Of a stretch of 9,097 nucleotides of DNA, positions 1-5,435 are shown one piece after another; position 1 is the first letter of the stretch; every line of letters begins with the position of its first letter. This DNA is from Planctomycetota bacterium. Lineage in GTDB: Bacteria; Planctomycetota; Brocadiia; JAJRTI01. The translations under genes were made by a program, and so were the position numbers. The notes beneath the pieces are model-generated. The model searched no databases, was not told the origin of the DNA, and worked only from the letters and a program-made list of their open reading frames with translations. The stretch lies in the NCBI GenBank assembly GCA_024278415.1, contig JAJRTI010000597.1, forward strand, positions 1 through 9,097, written 5' to 3'.

Positions 1-294
1 ATGGAGCGCCACGTGAAGGGCCAGGGAGCGATCGGCGACTACCTCTACGAGATTTTCCGCAACTACCACCAAGACCACTTCGCGTGGTCGAAGGTGATTT
101 GGGACATCGCGACCGTCGCGTGGCTCGTCAACGCGAACTGGGTGCCCAGCAGCATCGTGCACAGCCCCATCCTCACCCCGGACCTCACGTGGAGCGTGGA
201 CCGGTCGCGGCACTTCATCCGCGTCGCGGACACGTGCAACCGCGACGGCATCTTCCGGGACATCTTCCAGAAGCTGGCGGCCCGCGCCGGGTGA
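1..294 (+). CDS. Nucleoside hydrolase (IUNH family), C-terminal part, cut by window edge
   Basis: The 97 residues match the C-terminal third of inosine-uridine-type nucleoside hydrolases, which cleave the N-glycosidic bond of nucleosides to give base and ribose. The segment KVIWDIATVAWLVN (residues 31-44) sits where the family has its HD-AvAyL motif; the Asp (residue 35) corresponds to the family's calcium-ligand Asp, while the preceding His is replaced by Trp. The later stretch from SPILTPDLTW to the region around RHFIRVADTCNRDGIF (about 54-86) resembles the usual end of these proteins, with a conserved Arg-Asp before the terminal helix FRDIFQKLA. The Met at base 1 is probably internal, because the N-terminal Asp cluster (DxDxxxDD) would lie upstream of the window. 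The gene stops at TGA 292-294 and converges on the membrane-protein gene 33 bases away; no terminator hairpin is visible between them. Family assignment is fairly secure; substrate is unknown. Confidence 0.8.
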   Translation: MERHVKGQGAIGDYLYEIFRNYHQDHFAWSKVIWDIATVAWLVNANWVPSSIVHSPILTPDLTWSVDRSRHFIRVADTCNRDGIFRDIFQKLAARAG

Positions 295-327
295 GCAGGC
301 GCGGGGGCTCCGAACCGCGACAGACTG

Positions 328-2658
328 TCAGCGTTGGGGCAATGGGCCGGCACGACTGGCCGCGCCCCCGTCTTCGGCGGGCCGGCATCGCCGGAGCAAT
401 TCGATCGCGCGGTCCCGTTGATAACGCGCGTGTGCGTCTTTCATGTGGCGTGAGCAGCCGGCGAGCACCCACTGCAGATCATGCGCGGCGCCCGCGTCTC
501 TGCCGGCCCTCAATCGCGTCTCGGCCCGGCGCAGGAGGTAGTCGTTCACGCAACACACGTGCATCGCGTCCCACTGCGGCGCCATCAACGGCGACAGGCG
601 ATACGCGGCGCTCCTGGCCTGGCATCGCGCCAGGCCGAACAGACTGACCCCCACGAGCCCGACGCCAAGCACCTGCCGCCAGCGTCCAGGCGTAAGACGA
701 CCCAGCGACCGGAGCCCAGCCGCCACCAGCAACAGCGACGTTGGGGTAAAGTAGTTGAGCGGATGAAGAGGGTGGGCCTGGACCTTGATGCCGGGGTCAG
801 AGATGCACACGACGACGTGGAACGCCAGGGCCGTGATGCACAGCAGCGCGGAGGCGCGGTCGGGCCGAATGAGACACAGCAGGGCGACGAACCCGCCGGC
901 GGCCAAGACGCGGTCCGTCAGCTCCCAGCCGGCCCGGGCCAAGGTGGCCCACGCGCGAGACGACCCCTGCCACGCTTGGGCGAGCAGCGAGAAGCGGCCC
1001 GCGTAGTCATTGCCGAGCATGTTGGCTTCCCACGCCGGGAGCGCGCCCGAGACGGAGCCGAGTGCGTAGATGGCCACGCCGAAGAGCGCCGAGACGCCCG
1101 CGCAGATGAGCCCGGTGCGAAGCACTCGACGCCGCGGCAATGGCCGCACAACTAGCGCGACCACGAACACGACGCCAAGCAGCACGACCCCGCCCTTGGT
1201 CAGCGCGGCAAGCACGCCGTACGCCACGCACAGCGCGGTGTTCCCCTTCAGCAAGTGGTAGACGCACATCAGGAACACGAACGTCAAGACCGTGTGGATG
1301 AATACCGACTCGATCATGAAACGCATGAGCGTGGCGTAGGACAACACAGACAACAAGCACACGGCCTCGCCAGCCCACCGAATGCCGACAAACGATAGCG
1401 GCGCTTCGTCAATGCCCAACCAGAGCCCTCGCACGATCGCCCAGAGCCCCACGAGCATCGCCACGTGCAGCCAGCCGATGCCCATGACCGTGTCGCGGCA
1501 CGCAAGCAGCGCGAGAGCGAAGGGGTAGTAGGGGAATGGCAGGTTGCTGAACACATACCCGCCACCGTCGAACTCTTCGCTCGAGTAGGAGCACTCCCAC
1601 GGATAGGGGCGCCGCATCAGACTCCGGGCCAAGTCCAAGTTCGACCGTGTGTCGCCCACGTTGGCGATGAGATTGCGGCGCTTGAACACGCGAATCGCTT
1701 CCGCCGGCGCCAACCCAGTCAGATCGGTGACGACTAGATACCCTCCCCGGCGGGCGGCGTGGGTGTCGTCGAGCCGAAGCTCGAAGCGGTGCGTCCCAGG
1801 TTTCAATGTCACCTTGGGTGCGAGCAGGAAGTTGGGCGGGGGGTAGTTGCGCGTGTGTTCGGACGGATCGAACCGCGGGTGGGCATAAGCCTTGGCCACT
1901 GTCTGCGAGTCGACCACGATCTCGATGTCGCCCTCGCGATGAGCCTCCACGAGCAGGGCCAGTTGTTGGCTGCCGGGTGCGCCCCTGTACACAAGGTTCG
2001 CCGACGCGGCATCGGCGTCGATGCGATAGACCCGCTCGTCCATCACGCGCCACTGAGGCCCGGGTTCCAGTGCGAGCCCGGCCGCCGGTTCGAGCGCGTC
2101 GAACTGCGTCTGCACTTCGAGCGGCCACCACCGGTCTTCGTCGAACCCGCGGGGCTGGAAGGTTACGAACACGTAGCCCGCTACGGCCGCGGCCGCGGCG
2201 CAGAGCCCCGCCATGCCGCGGCGCAGGCGCCTGCGGGATTCGGGATCCCACAGTGGCCCCATGCGCGGCGCCGCCAGAGACGCAGTCGTGCAAGCGAGTG
2301 TGATGGCCGTCTGCGCGGCAGCGAAACTCAGGTCGCTCCAAACGTGGCCAAAGAGCGTAGCGAACGCCAGCACGAGCGACTGGGCAACCGTGTTCAACAG
2401 CACGACCGCCGAAGCATAGTGCAAGCCCGACTGGCGAGTCCCTGCGCCAGGCCATGCACGAGATCGCGCCAACAGCGCCGCCGGCCACCAGAACACGAGC
2501 ACGAGCGCGGCCGCGCATCGACCGGCCGACAAAATGGCGGCCTCGGGCCACAGCACGCCTGCCCACAGCAGTCCGAGCAGCGCCAGCGACGCGGATGCCA
2601 TACGCCAAGGGCGCGACATGCCCTCGCAGCGGTCGGTGTCTTTCGTGGGTGCGTCCAT
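328..2658 (-). CDS. Large polytopic membrane protein, possible GT-C-type glycosyltransferase
   Basis: This is a 776-residue protein if translation starts at the ATG at 2658-2656, which has GGAAG nine bases upstream and a TATACT box about 45 bases upstream. The frame is open 57 codons further, but that part runs through the divergent promoter region and looks like chance. Hydrophobic segments fall near residues 20-37, 42-64, 81-103, 110-131 and 149-167. A soluble, beta-rich region of about 200 residues follows (168-370), then about eight more membrane segments (roughly 371-678) and a soluble Arg/Cys-rich tail (680-776). An acidic FDED (172-175) directly follows the fifth membrane segment, where GT-C glycosyltransferases carry acidic catalytic residues in an outer loop. 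The segments LPFPYYPFALALL and HPLNYFTPTSLLLVAAG resemble late GT-C/PMT helices. The multi-pass topology is seen directly; the glycosyltransferase role is inference, and it could equally be an uncharacterised membrane protein. It is transcribed divergently from the Gfo/Idh gene. Confidence 0.78.
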   Translation of the reverse strand: MDAPTKDTDRCEGMSRPWRMASASLALLGLLWAGVLWPEAAILSAGRCAAALVLVFWWPAALLARSRAWPGAGTRQSGLHYASAVVLLNTVAQSLVLAFATLFGHVWSDLSFAAAQTAITLACTTASLAAPRMGPLWDPESRRRLRRGMAGLCAAAAAVAGYVFVTFQPRGFDEDRWWPLEVQTQFDALEPAAGLALEPGPQWRVMDERVYRIDADAASANLVYRGAPGSQQLALLVEAHREGDIEIVVDSQTVAKAYAHPRFDPSEHTRNYPPPNFLLAPKVTLKPGTHRFELRLDDTHAARRGGYLVVTDLTGLAPAEAIRVFKRRNLIANVGDTRSNLDLARSLMRRPYPWECSYSSEEFDGGGYVFSNLPFPYYPFALALLACRDTVMGIGWLHVAMLVGLWAIVRGLWLGIDEAPLSFVGIRWAGEAVCLLSVLSYATLMRFMIESVFIHTVLTFVFLMCVYHLLKGNTALCVAYGVLAALTKGGVVLLGVVFVVALVVRPLPRRRVLRTGLICAGVSALFGVAIYALGSVSGALPAWEANMLGNDYAGRFSLLAQAWQGSSRAWATLARAGWELTDRVLAAGGFVALLCLIRPDRASALLCITALAFHVVVCISDPGIKVQAHPLHPLNYFTPTSLLLVAAGLRSLGRLTPGRWRQVLGVGLVGVSLFGLARCQARSAAYRLSPLMAPQWDAMHVCCVNDYLLRRAETRLRAGRDAGAAHDLQWVLAGCSRHMKDAHARYQRDRAIELLRRCRPAEDGGAASRAGPLPQR

Positions 2659-2701
2659 GGGGGGCAACTTCCAACAAGTAGGTCGATCCTCGTCTCGCCG
2701 C

Positions 2702-2730
2702 AGTATACCGAAGTGCATGAACGGCATGAA
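2702..2730 (-). promoter_or_regulatory. Candidate sigma70-like promoter of the membrane-protein gene
   Basis: On the minus strand there is a TATACT -10 box (plus bases 2702-2707, AGTATA) with a weak -35 TTCATG (2725-2730) at 17-bp spacing. Transcription would start near 2695, leaving a leader of about 37 bases before the ATG at 2658. The -10 is strong; the -35 matches only three of six consensus bases. The -35 is the end of a tandem GCATGAA direct repeat (2715-2721 and 2724-2730, 9-bp period), which could be a binding site for an activator. Confidence 0.5.
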
Positions 2731-2770
2731 GGCTGGCGCCGCGTCGCGTGGCTGCGGCACGGCGCCAGCC
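2731..2770. repeat. Perfect 11-bp inverted repeat, candidate shared operator
   Basis: GGCTGGCGCCG at 2731-2741 is repeated exactly inverted as CGGCGCCAGCC at 2760-2770, with an 18-bp centre. Each arm also contains the self-complementary core GGCGCC. It begins directly after the minus-strand -35 candidate (ends 2730) and stops two bases before the plus-strand TTGACA (2772). That placement between two divergent promoters suggests a shared operator or a transcript stem-loop. No regulator gene is in view. Confidence 0.55.
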
Positions 2771-2771
2771 A

Positions 2772-2803
2772 TTGACATCTCGAAGCCACGAACCGAAGAT
2801 ACT
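2772..2803 (+). promoter_or_regulatory. Candidate promoter of the Gfo/Idh gene with long spacer
   Basis: A perfect TTGACA (2772-2777) is followed 20 bp later by GATACT (2798-2803), which matches the -10 consensus at four of six positions. Spacing is longer than the usual 16-18 bp; alternative -10 registers (AGATAC, AAGATA) shorten it but match less well. Promoters with 19-20 bp spacers are known targets of MerR-type activators, but no such dyad is clear in this spacer, so the regulation remains open. Confidence 0.35.
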
Positions 2804-2834
2804 TCCATCCATTCTGTCTTGCGCGGCAATTCTC

Positions 2835-2839
2835 AGGAG
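2835..2839 (+). promoter_or_regulatory. Shine-Dalgarno site that fixes the Gfo/Idh start
   Basis: AGGAG lies nine bases before the ATG at 2849. The frame is open for another 105 codons upstream, so this site and the Rossmann motif directly after the ATG are what decide the start. Confidence 0.75.
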
Positions 2840-2848
2840 CCATCTGCT

Positions 2849-3817
2849 ATGAACTTTGCACTCGTCGGTTGCGGCCCCATTGGATCGGGCAGGCATCTGC
2901 CCGCGTTTGCTGAATTCGAAGGCGTCGACGTGGTCGCGGTGTGCGACCTCGACAAGGAGAAGGCCGACGCAGCCGCGGCCGAGTACGGCGTCAAGGCCTA
3001 CTACTCGCTCGACGATCTGCTCGCCAATGAGTCGCTCGACATCATCGACGTGGCCACGAACGAGCGCGTGCGGCCCGAGCCGCTCATGCAGTGCCTGGAG
3101 ACCGGCGCGCACGTGTTCACCGAGAAGCCGCTCGTGGGCGCGAAGGGCCAGATGAATCTCACCGGCGACGACCTGCCCGTGGCCAAGCAGATCATCGACA
3201 CGTGGCGCAAGCACAACCAGTGCTTCGGCATCAACTTCAACTACCGCACGCTCGAACACACGAACCTGCTCAAGCAAGCCATCGACGCCGGGGACATGGG
3301 CGAGCCGGTCATGATGAACGGCGTGACCCACTTCCATTGCTGGAGCCACGTCATCGACCTCATGCGCTGGTTCAACGGCGACGTGGTCGAACTGTCCTGC
3401 GTCTACAGCGGCGACCCCGACGCGCCGGACCGCGTCGCATGGCTCAAGTTCGCCAACGGGTCCGTGGGCAGCCTCGTGGGCACCGCGAGCATGACGCCGC
3501 CGGGCAAAGAGATTCAGTCCATGAAGATGGAATACATCGGCGCCAAGGCCAAGGCGAACCTCGAGGGCCTCTGCAAGTCGCTCGTGGTGCTGCCGATCAA
3601 CGGCGAGCCGAAGGTGCTGTGGGACGTGACGTACGACAAGATGCGCGAGTGCTTCATGCAGGCGTTCACGCGCACGATCCATGCCTTCTGCGACACGGTC
3701 GTCAATGGCGCGCCCGCGCTCGTGACCGGGCTCGACGGTTTTCGGGAGGCTGAGATCGACTGCGGCATGGAGATCTCCGCGCGCACGGGCCAGCCCTACA
3801 AGATCGAGTTGTACTGA
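2849..3817 (+). CDS. Gfo/Idh/MocA-family NAD(P)-dependent oxidoreductase
   Basis: This 322-residue protein starts at ATG 2849. It opens with a beta strand and a Rossmann dinucleotide-binding loop, GCGPIGSGRH (residues 7-16), followed by the acidic second-strand end VCDLDKEKA (31-39) expected in NAD-preferring members. The family's EKP motif is present as HVFTEKPL (88-95), with the Lys normally involved in cofactor and substrate binding. SHVIDLMRWF (166-175) matches the GxHxxDLxRW segment of the substrate-binding half, with H167 and D170 as candidate catalytic residues. Members oxidise, reduce or epimerise sugars and cyclitols in the cytosol. Length is slightly shorter than the usual 330-400. 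An unusually long spacer of polar residues (MNLTGDDLPVAKQ) follows EKPL. The N-terminal domain is typical; substrate cannot be named. It stands alone, divergent from the membrane protein and followed by repeat DNA. Confidence 0.92.
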   Translation: MNFALVGCGPIGSGRHLPAFAEFEGVDVVAVCDLDKEKADAAAAEYGVKAYYSLDDLLANESLDIIDVATNERVRPEPLMQCLETGAHVFTEKPLVGAKGQMNLTGDDLPVAKQIIDTWRKHNQCFGINFNYRTLEHTNLLKQAIDAGDMGEPVMMNGVTHFHCWSHVIDLMRWFNGDVVELSCVYSGDPDAPDRVAWLKFANGSVGSLVGTASMTPPGKEIQSMKMEYIGAKAKANLEGLCKSLVVLPINGEPKVLWDVTYDKMRECFMQAFTRTIHAFCDTVVNGAPALVTGLDGFREAEIDCGMEISARTGQPYKIELY

Positions 3818-3818
3818 C

Positions 3819-3848
3819 GGCGAGTGGGGACATGGCGAGTGGGGACAT
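3819..3848. repeat. Exact 15-bp tandem duplication
   Basis: GGCGAGTGGGGACAT occurs twice back to back (3819-3833 and 3834-3848), beginning one base after the Gfo/Idh stop codon. The second copy supplies the left arm of the adjoining stem-loop, so the duplication probably copied one end of a repeat element. Confidence 0.85.
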
Positions 3849-4413
3849 GAATCAAGGGCGCGAAGCGCCCGACTTCGTGTCCCCAGACGAGCAGCAACCC
3901 CGGCGAACGGGCGTCTGGGTCCGGGGGCAGGCTCGTTTCGCGGACGAGCACAGGCCTGGCGGGGGCGCGACGCGCATGGCATCCGCGTGCAATGGCACCC
4001 AACACGCGCCACCGAACACCTCCCGCCTCCGCCCTTCGTCATTGGGTCGTTCGTCATTCGTCATTCACCTTCGTGACGTCAAGGTCGATGTGGAGGCCGG
4101 AGAGGCGGGACCGTCGGAGGGGCAACGGCGGCTGTTCGAGGAGATTGTCACTCGCTTCGAGGAGCTGCGATCCTGCGCAGAGCCGGCGGTCATCGCCAAG
4201 CGCGCCGAGCAGGTTGCGGACACCGTGGAGGAGATGAGCTGTGATGAGCTTCGGGCGCACATCCAACTGGACGGTATCTCCCTTCCCGAGGACTCCGCCG
4301 CTCCCGGCACATTCTGTTTCTGCTACTCCTTCGACAACGACGAGCTGAGCCTGTTCTCCCACTTCGCCGAGTTCAAGCAGTGGGAGTTCGACTACGTGCT
4401 CGTCGTTGATTGA
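3832..4413 (+). CDS. Uncharacterised protein, likely 5'-truncated; true start uncertain
   Basis: The open frame gives up to 193 residues, but only the part after about residue 77 (base 4060) looks like real protein. It has amphipathic helices around LFEEIVTRFEEL (101-112) and IAKRAEQVADTVEEMS (121-136), then an alternating strand region ending in FCFCYSFDNDELSLFSHF and WEFDYVLVVD. The first 76 residues are translated from the 15-bp tandem repeat, the stem-loop and the TTCGTCATT repeats, so they are probably not native. Possible starts (ATG 3832, 3847 or 3976, TTG 4042) have no convincing ribosome binding site. The conserved-looking part resembles small DUF6985- or DUF2004-like proteins only in general pattern, which is a weak guess. 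The gene may be a remnant whose 5' end was replaced by repeat DNA. No partner gene is adjacent in an operon arrangement. Confidence 0.5.
   Translation: MASGDMNQGREAPDFVSPDEQQPRRTGVWVRGQARFADEHRPGGGATRMASACNGTQHAPPNTSRLRPSSLGRSSFVIHLRDVKVDVEAGEAGPSEGQRRLFEEIVTRFEELRSCAEPAVIAKRAEQVADTVEEMSCDELRAHIQLDGISLPEDSAAPGTFCFCYSFDNDELSLFSHFAEFKQWEFDYVLVVD
3841..3884. other. Long two-part stem-loop downstream of the Gfo/Idh gene
   Basis: An outer stem pairs GGGGACATGAA (3841-3851) with TTCGTGTCCCC (3874-3884), 11 pairs including one T-G wobble. A small 4/3 internal loop follows, then an inner stem GGGCGC (3856-3861) with GCGCCC (3865-3870) around a GAA triloop. There is no T-tract after it, so it is not a standard intrinsic terminator, though it may protect or end the upstream mRNA. 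It looks like a REP-type intergenic palindrome. Confidence 0.65.
4035..4066. repeat. TTCGTCATT intergenic repeats
   Basis: TTCGTCATT occurs three times (4035-4043, 4050-4058, 4057-4065; the last two share two bases). Read on the other strand it gives AATGACGAA units, the type of short intergenic repeat that yields meaningless MTNDE-like peptides in some large environmental bacterial genomes; that recollection is not checked here. It lies directly against the start of the conserved-looking part of the next ORF. Confidence 0.6.
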
Positions 4414-4448
4414 CGTGATCCGCCACACGGCGGCTCCCGGGCGGGCAG

Positions 4449-4475
4449 CGCCAGCCGCTTTGGCTGCGGTTGGCG
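4449..4475. other. Hairpin downstream of the uncharacterised ORF
   Basis: CGCCAGCCGC (4449-4458) pairs with GCGGTTGGCG (4466-4475) as a 10-pair stem with one G-T wobble and a 7-base loop. No T-run follows, so termination is doubtful. It overlaps the -35 of the next promoter candidate. Confidence 0.5.
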
Positions 4476-4488
4476 TGTTCGGTAGACT
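4460..4488 (+). promoter_or_regulatory. Candidate promoter before the 18-codon ORF
   Basis: TTGGCT (4460-4465) and TAGACT (4483-4488) are separated by 17 bp. Both boxes are imperfect. The leader to the TTG at 4581 would be about 85 bases. It is supported mainly by its position ahead of a ribosome binding site and signal-peptide-like ORF. Confidence 0.35.
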
Positions 4489-4580
4489 GTGGGCGACATT
4501 GAGAGGAAAAGCGCCATCGTCGCCTCGCTCTGTCGGCGCACTCCCCATAGGGCGCCCCACCGTGACCGAAGGAGAACGCC

Positions 4581-4637
4581 TTGCTTCGCACTACCTGCAG
4601 TGCACTGGCGCTAGCGATCTGCCTCGCTTCCGACTGA
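4581..4637 (+). pseudogene. 18-codon signal-peptide-like ORF, possible 5' remnant of a secreted-protein gene
   Basis: A clear AAGGAG (4569-4574) lies six bases before TTG 4581. The frame reads LLRTTCSALALAICLASD (first residue Met if initiated) and stops at TGA 4635-4637. A short charged start, a hydrophobic Ala/Leu core and a small-residue end are what one expects of an export signal, perhaps a lipoprotein signal, that is then cut off. The related hairpin pair begins three bases after the stop, so the rest of the gene may have been lost when repeat DNA arrived. It could also be a chance ORF or a leader peptide. The longer frame at 4406-4663 in another register looks non-coding. Confidence 0.3.
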
Positions 4638-4639
4638 CT

Positions 4640-4691
4640 GGTCACGGACGTCCATGTCCGTGACCCTGCGCGCGCGGACCTCCAGGTCCGC
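4640..4691. repeat. Pair of related hairpins with compensating base changes
   Basis: Hairpin 1 pairs GGTCACGGAC (4640-4649) with GTCCGTGACC (4656-4665), a perfect 10-bp stem. Hairpin 2 pairs GCGGACC (4674-4680) with GGTCCGC (4685-4691), a perfect 7-bp stem around TCCA. Both share the core GGAC-N-TCCA-N'-GTCC, where N/N' is G/T in the first and C/G in the second; outer pairs also change together. This is the look of a REP-like paired palindrome. Confidence 0.65.
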
Positions 4692-4699
4692 CACGCGTG

Positions 4700-4727
4700 T
4701 TGAAGGTCCTGCGCGGTCTGATATACT
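4700..4727 (+). promoter_or_regulatory. Sigma70-like promoter of the PIN toxin-antitoxin module
   Basis: TTGAAG (4700-4705), a 16-bp spacer and TATACT (4722-4727) make the best promoter match in the window. Transcription would begin near 4734, about 60 bases before the ATG at 4794. The leader TGTGATCAGATGG may hold an operator, since such modules are usually self-repressed, but no clean palindrome beyond TGATCA is seen. Confidence 0.65.
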
Positions 4728-4793
4728 GAAGTGTGATCAGATGGACGGGCACTCAATGACAAGACCTAATCTGCCGGATTCGTGACCGTCAAC

Positions 4794-5279
4794 ATGCTTG
4801 CTCGCGTCTACATAGAGACCAGCATCCCCAGCTTCTACTACGACGAGCGGCTGGAGCCGGAAATCGTGGCGCGCAGGAACTGGACGCGCGAGTGGTGGGA
4901 GGAGAAGTCTCGGTACGAGGTCGTGACGGGCCTACCAGTTCTCGAGGAACTTCAGCGTGCTGCCGAACCCAAACGGACTCGTGCTCTTCAGCTTATCGAC
5001 GATGTCCCTATCCTCGCTTCCGATGAAACCGTCCTCGAAATCGTTGAGGTCTACATCGCAAGGTTCGTGATGCCGCAAGACCCGGCCGGCGATGCTCTGC
5101 ACCTAGCTCTCGCCTCGCACCACCGCTGTGATTTCTTGGTTACATGGAACTGCCAACACTTGGCGAATGCGAACAAGTTCCCACACATTCGGAGGGTCAA
5201 TACGCTCTTGGGGCTGTTTGTTCCGACCATCATCACGCCAGCACAGCTTCTGCACGGAGGTGGCCCAAATGAAACCTGA
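4794..5279 (+). CDS. VapC-like PIN-domain protein, probable RNase toxin
   Basis: This 161-residue protein has the order of a PIN nuclease. RVYIETSIPSFYY (4-16) is strand 1, with Glu8 where most PIN proteins have Asp. VLEEL (49-53) gives the central Glu, and PAGDALHLALASHH (97-110) holds the conserved Asp100. CDFLVTWNCQHLANA (112-126) is the last motif, with Asn119 at the usual fourth acidic position. ETS and TWN variants are characteristic of one VapC-like subfamily. PIN toxins use a metal ion to cut RNA, often tRNA. The ATG at 4794 was chosen because it puts the first strand close to the N-terminus as in relatives; an in-frame GTG at 4782 adds four residues, and neither has a clear ribosome binding site. 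Its last 11 bases overlap the next gene, so the two are probably co-translated. RNA cleavage is inferred from family. Confidence 0.85.
   Translation: MLARVYIETSIPSFYYDERLEPEIVARRNWTREWWEEKSRYEVVTGLPVLEELQRAAEPKRTRALQLIDDVPILASDETVLEIVEVYIARFVMPQDPAGDALHLALASHHRCDFLVTWNCQHLANANKFPHIRRVNTLLGLFVPTIITPAQLLHGGGPNET
5256..5260 (+). promoter_or_regulatory. Ribosome binding site of the small antitoxin gene, inside the toxin gene
   Basis: GGAGG lies eight bases before ATG 5269 and is read through as part of the toxin codons. It is far stronger than anything ahead of the toxin start, so the partner protein is likely made in excess, as an antitoxin must be. Confidence 0.75.
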
Positions 5280-5433
5280 TCCAGTCATCGATGAGATTCG
5301 CAAGGTCCGGCATGAGATATCTGCAGAATACGACCACGATCCCCGGAAGCTCGTGCAACACTATATCGAACTTCAGAAGGCGTACAAAGACAGGCTGATC
5401 CAGCCTCACAAACGCCCTCGCGAGGCCGGGTAG
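5269..5433 (+). CDS. 54-residue probable antitoxin partner of the PIN protein
   Basis: The small acidic/basic protein begins MKPDPVIDEIRKVRHEIS, continues with a YDHDP turn (21-25), and then a second helix LVQHYIELQKAYKDRL (28-43) with a basic tail. This two-helix layout resembles short hypothetical proteins often found next to PIN-domain genes (pattern DP-hydrophobic-EE-hydrophobic-R, then an aromatic/Asp/Pro turn). It has no visible ribbon-helix-helix, AbrB or Phd DNA-binding motif, so it may neutralise the toxin by wrapping it without binding DNA. Start is fixed by GGAGG and by an 11-bp overlap with the toxin gene. The order toxin-then-antitoxin is the reverse of most VapBC loci. Function is inferred from position and size. 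Its TAG stop is two bases before the next gene. Confidence 0.75.
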   Translation: MKPDPVIDEIRKVRHEISAEYDHDPRKLVQHYIELQKAYKDRLIQPHKRPREAG

Positions 5434-5435
5434 CA

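Noticed and set aside
2762..2770. GCGCCAGCC as a shared operator half-site (also at 4448-4456 near another promoter)
   Set aside because: The same 9-mer also occurs inside the large coding gene near 8000, so recurrence is expected by chance in GC-rich DNA.
2659..2829. 57-codon N-terminal extension of the membrane protein
   Set aside because: It overlaps the divergent promoters and dyad, and the internal ATG at 2658 has a plausible ribosome site and a TATACT box at the right distance.
3841..3884. Intrinsic terminator for the oxidoreductase gene
   Set aside because: The stem is strong but no T-tract follows (AGACGAGC), so it is recorded only as a stem-loop.
3970..3988. Interrupted palindrome ACGCG-c-ATG-g-CAT-c-CGCGT
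   Set aside because: Short, with central mismatches, and not placed near a supported promoter; probably chance in GC-rich repeat DNA.
1409..4057. 882-codon open frame on the minus strand
   Set aside because: It runs antisense to the Gfo/Idh gene and in another register across the membrane-protein gene. Its translation is Arg/His/Ala-rich without folds or motifs, typical of GC-rich shadow frames.
4406..4663. 85-codon frame downstream of the uncharacterised ORF
   Set aside because: It crosses two hairpins and the candidate promoter, and its translation has low-complexity Ala/Pro/Arg character; the 18-codon signal-like ORF in another frame has the better ribosome site.
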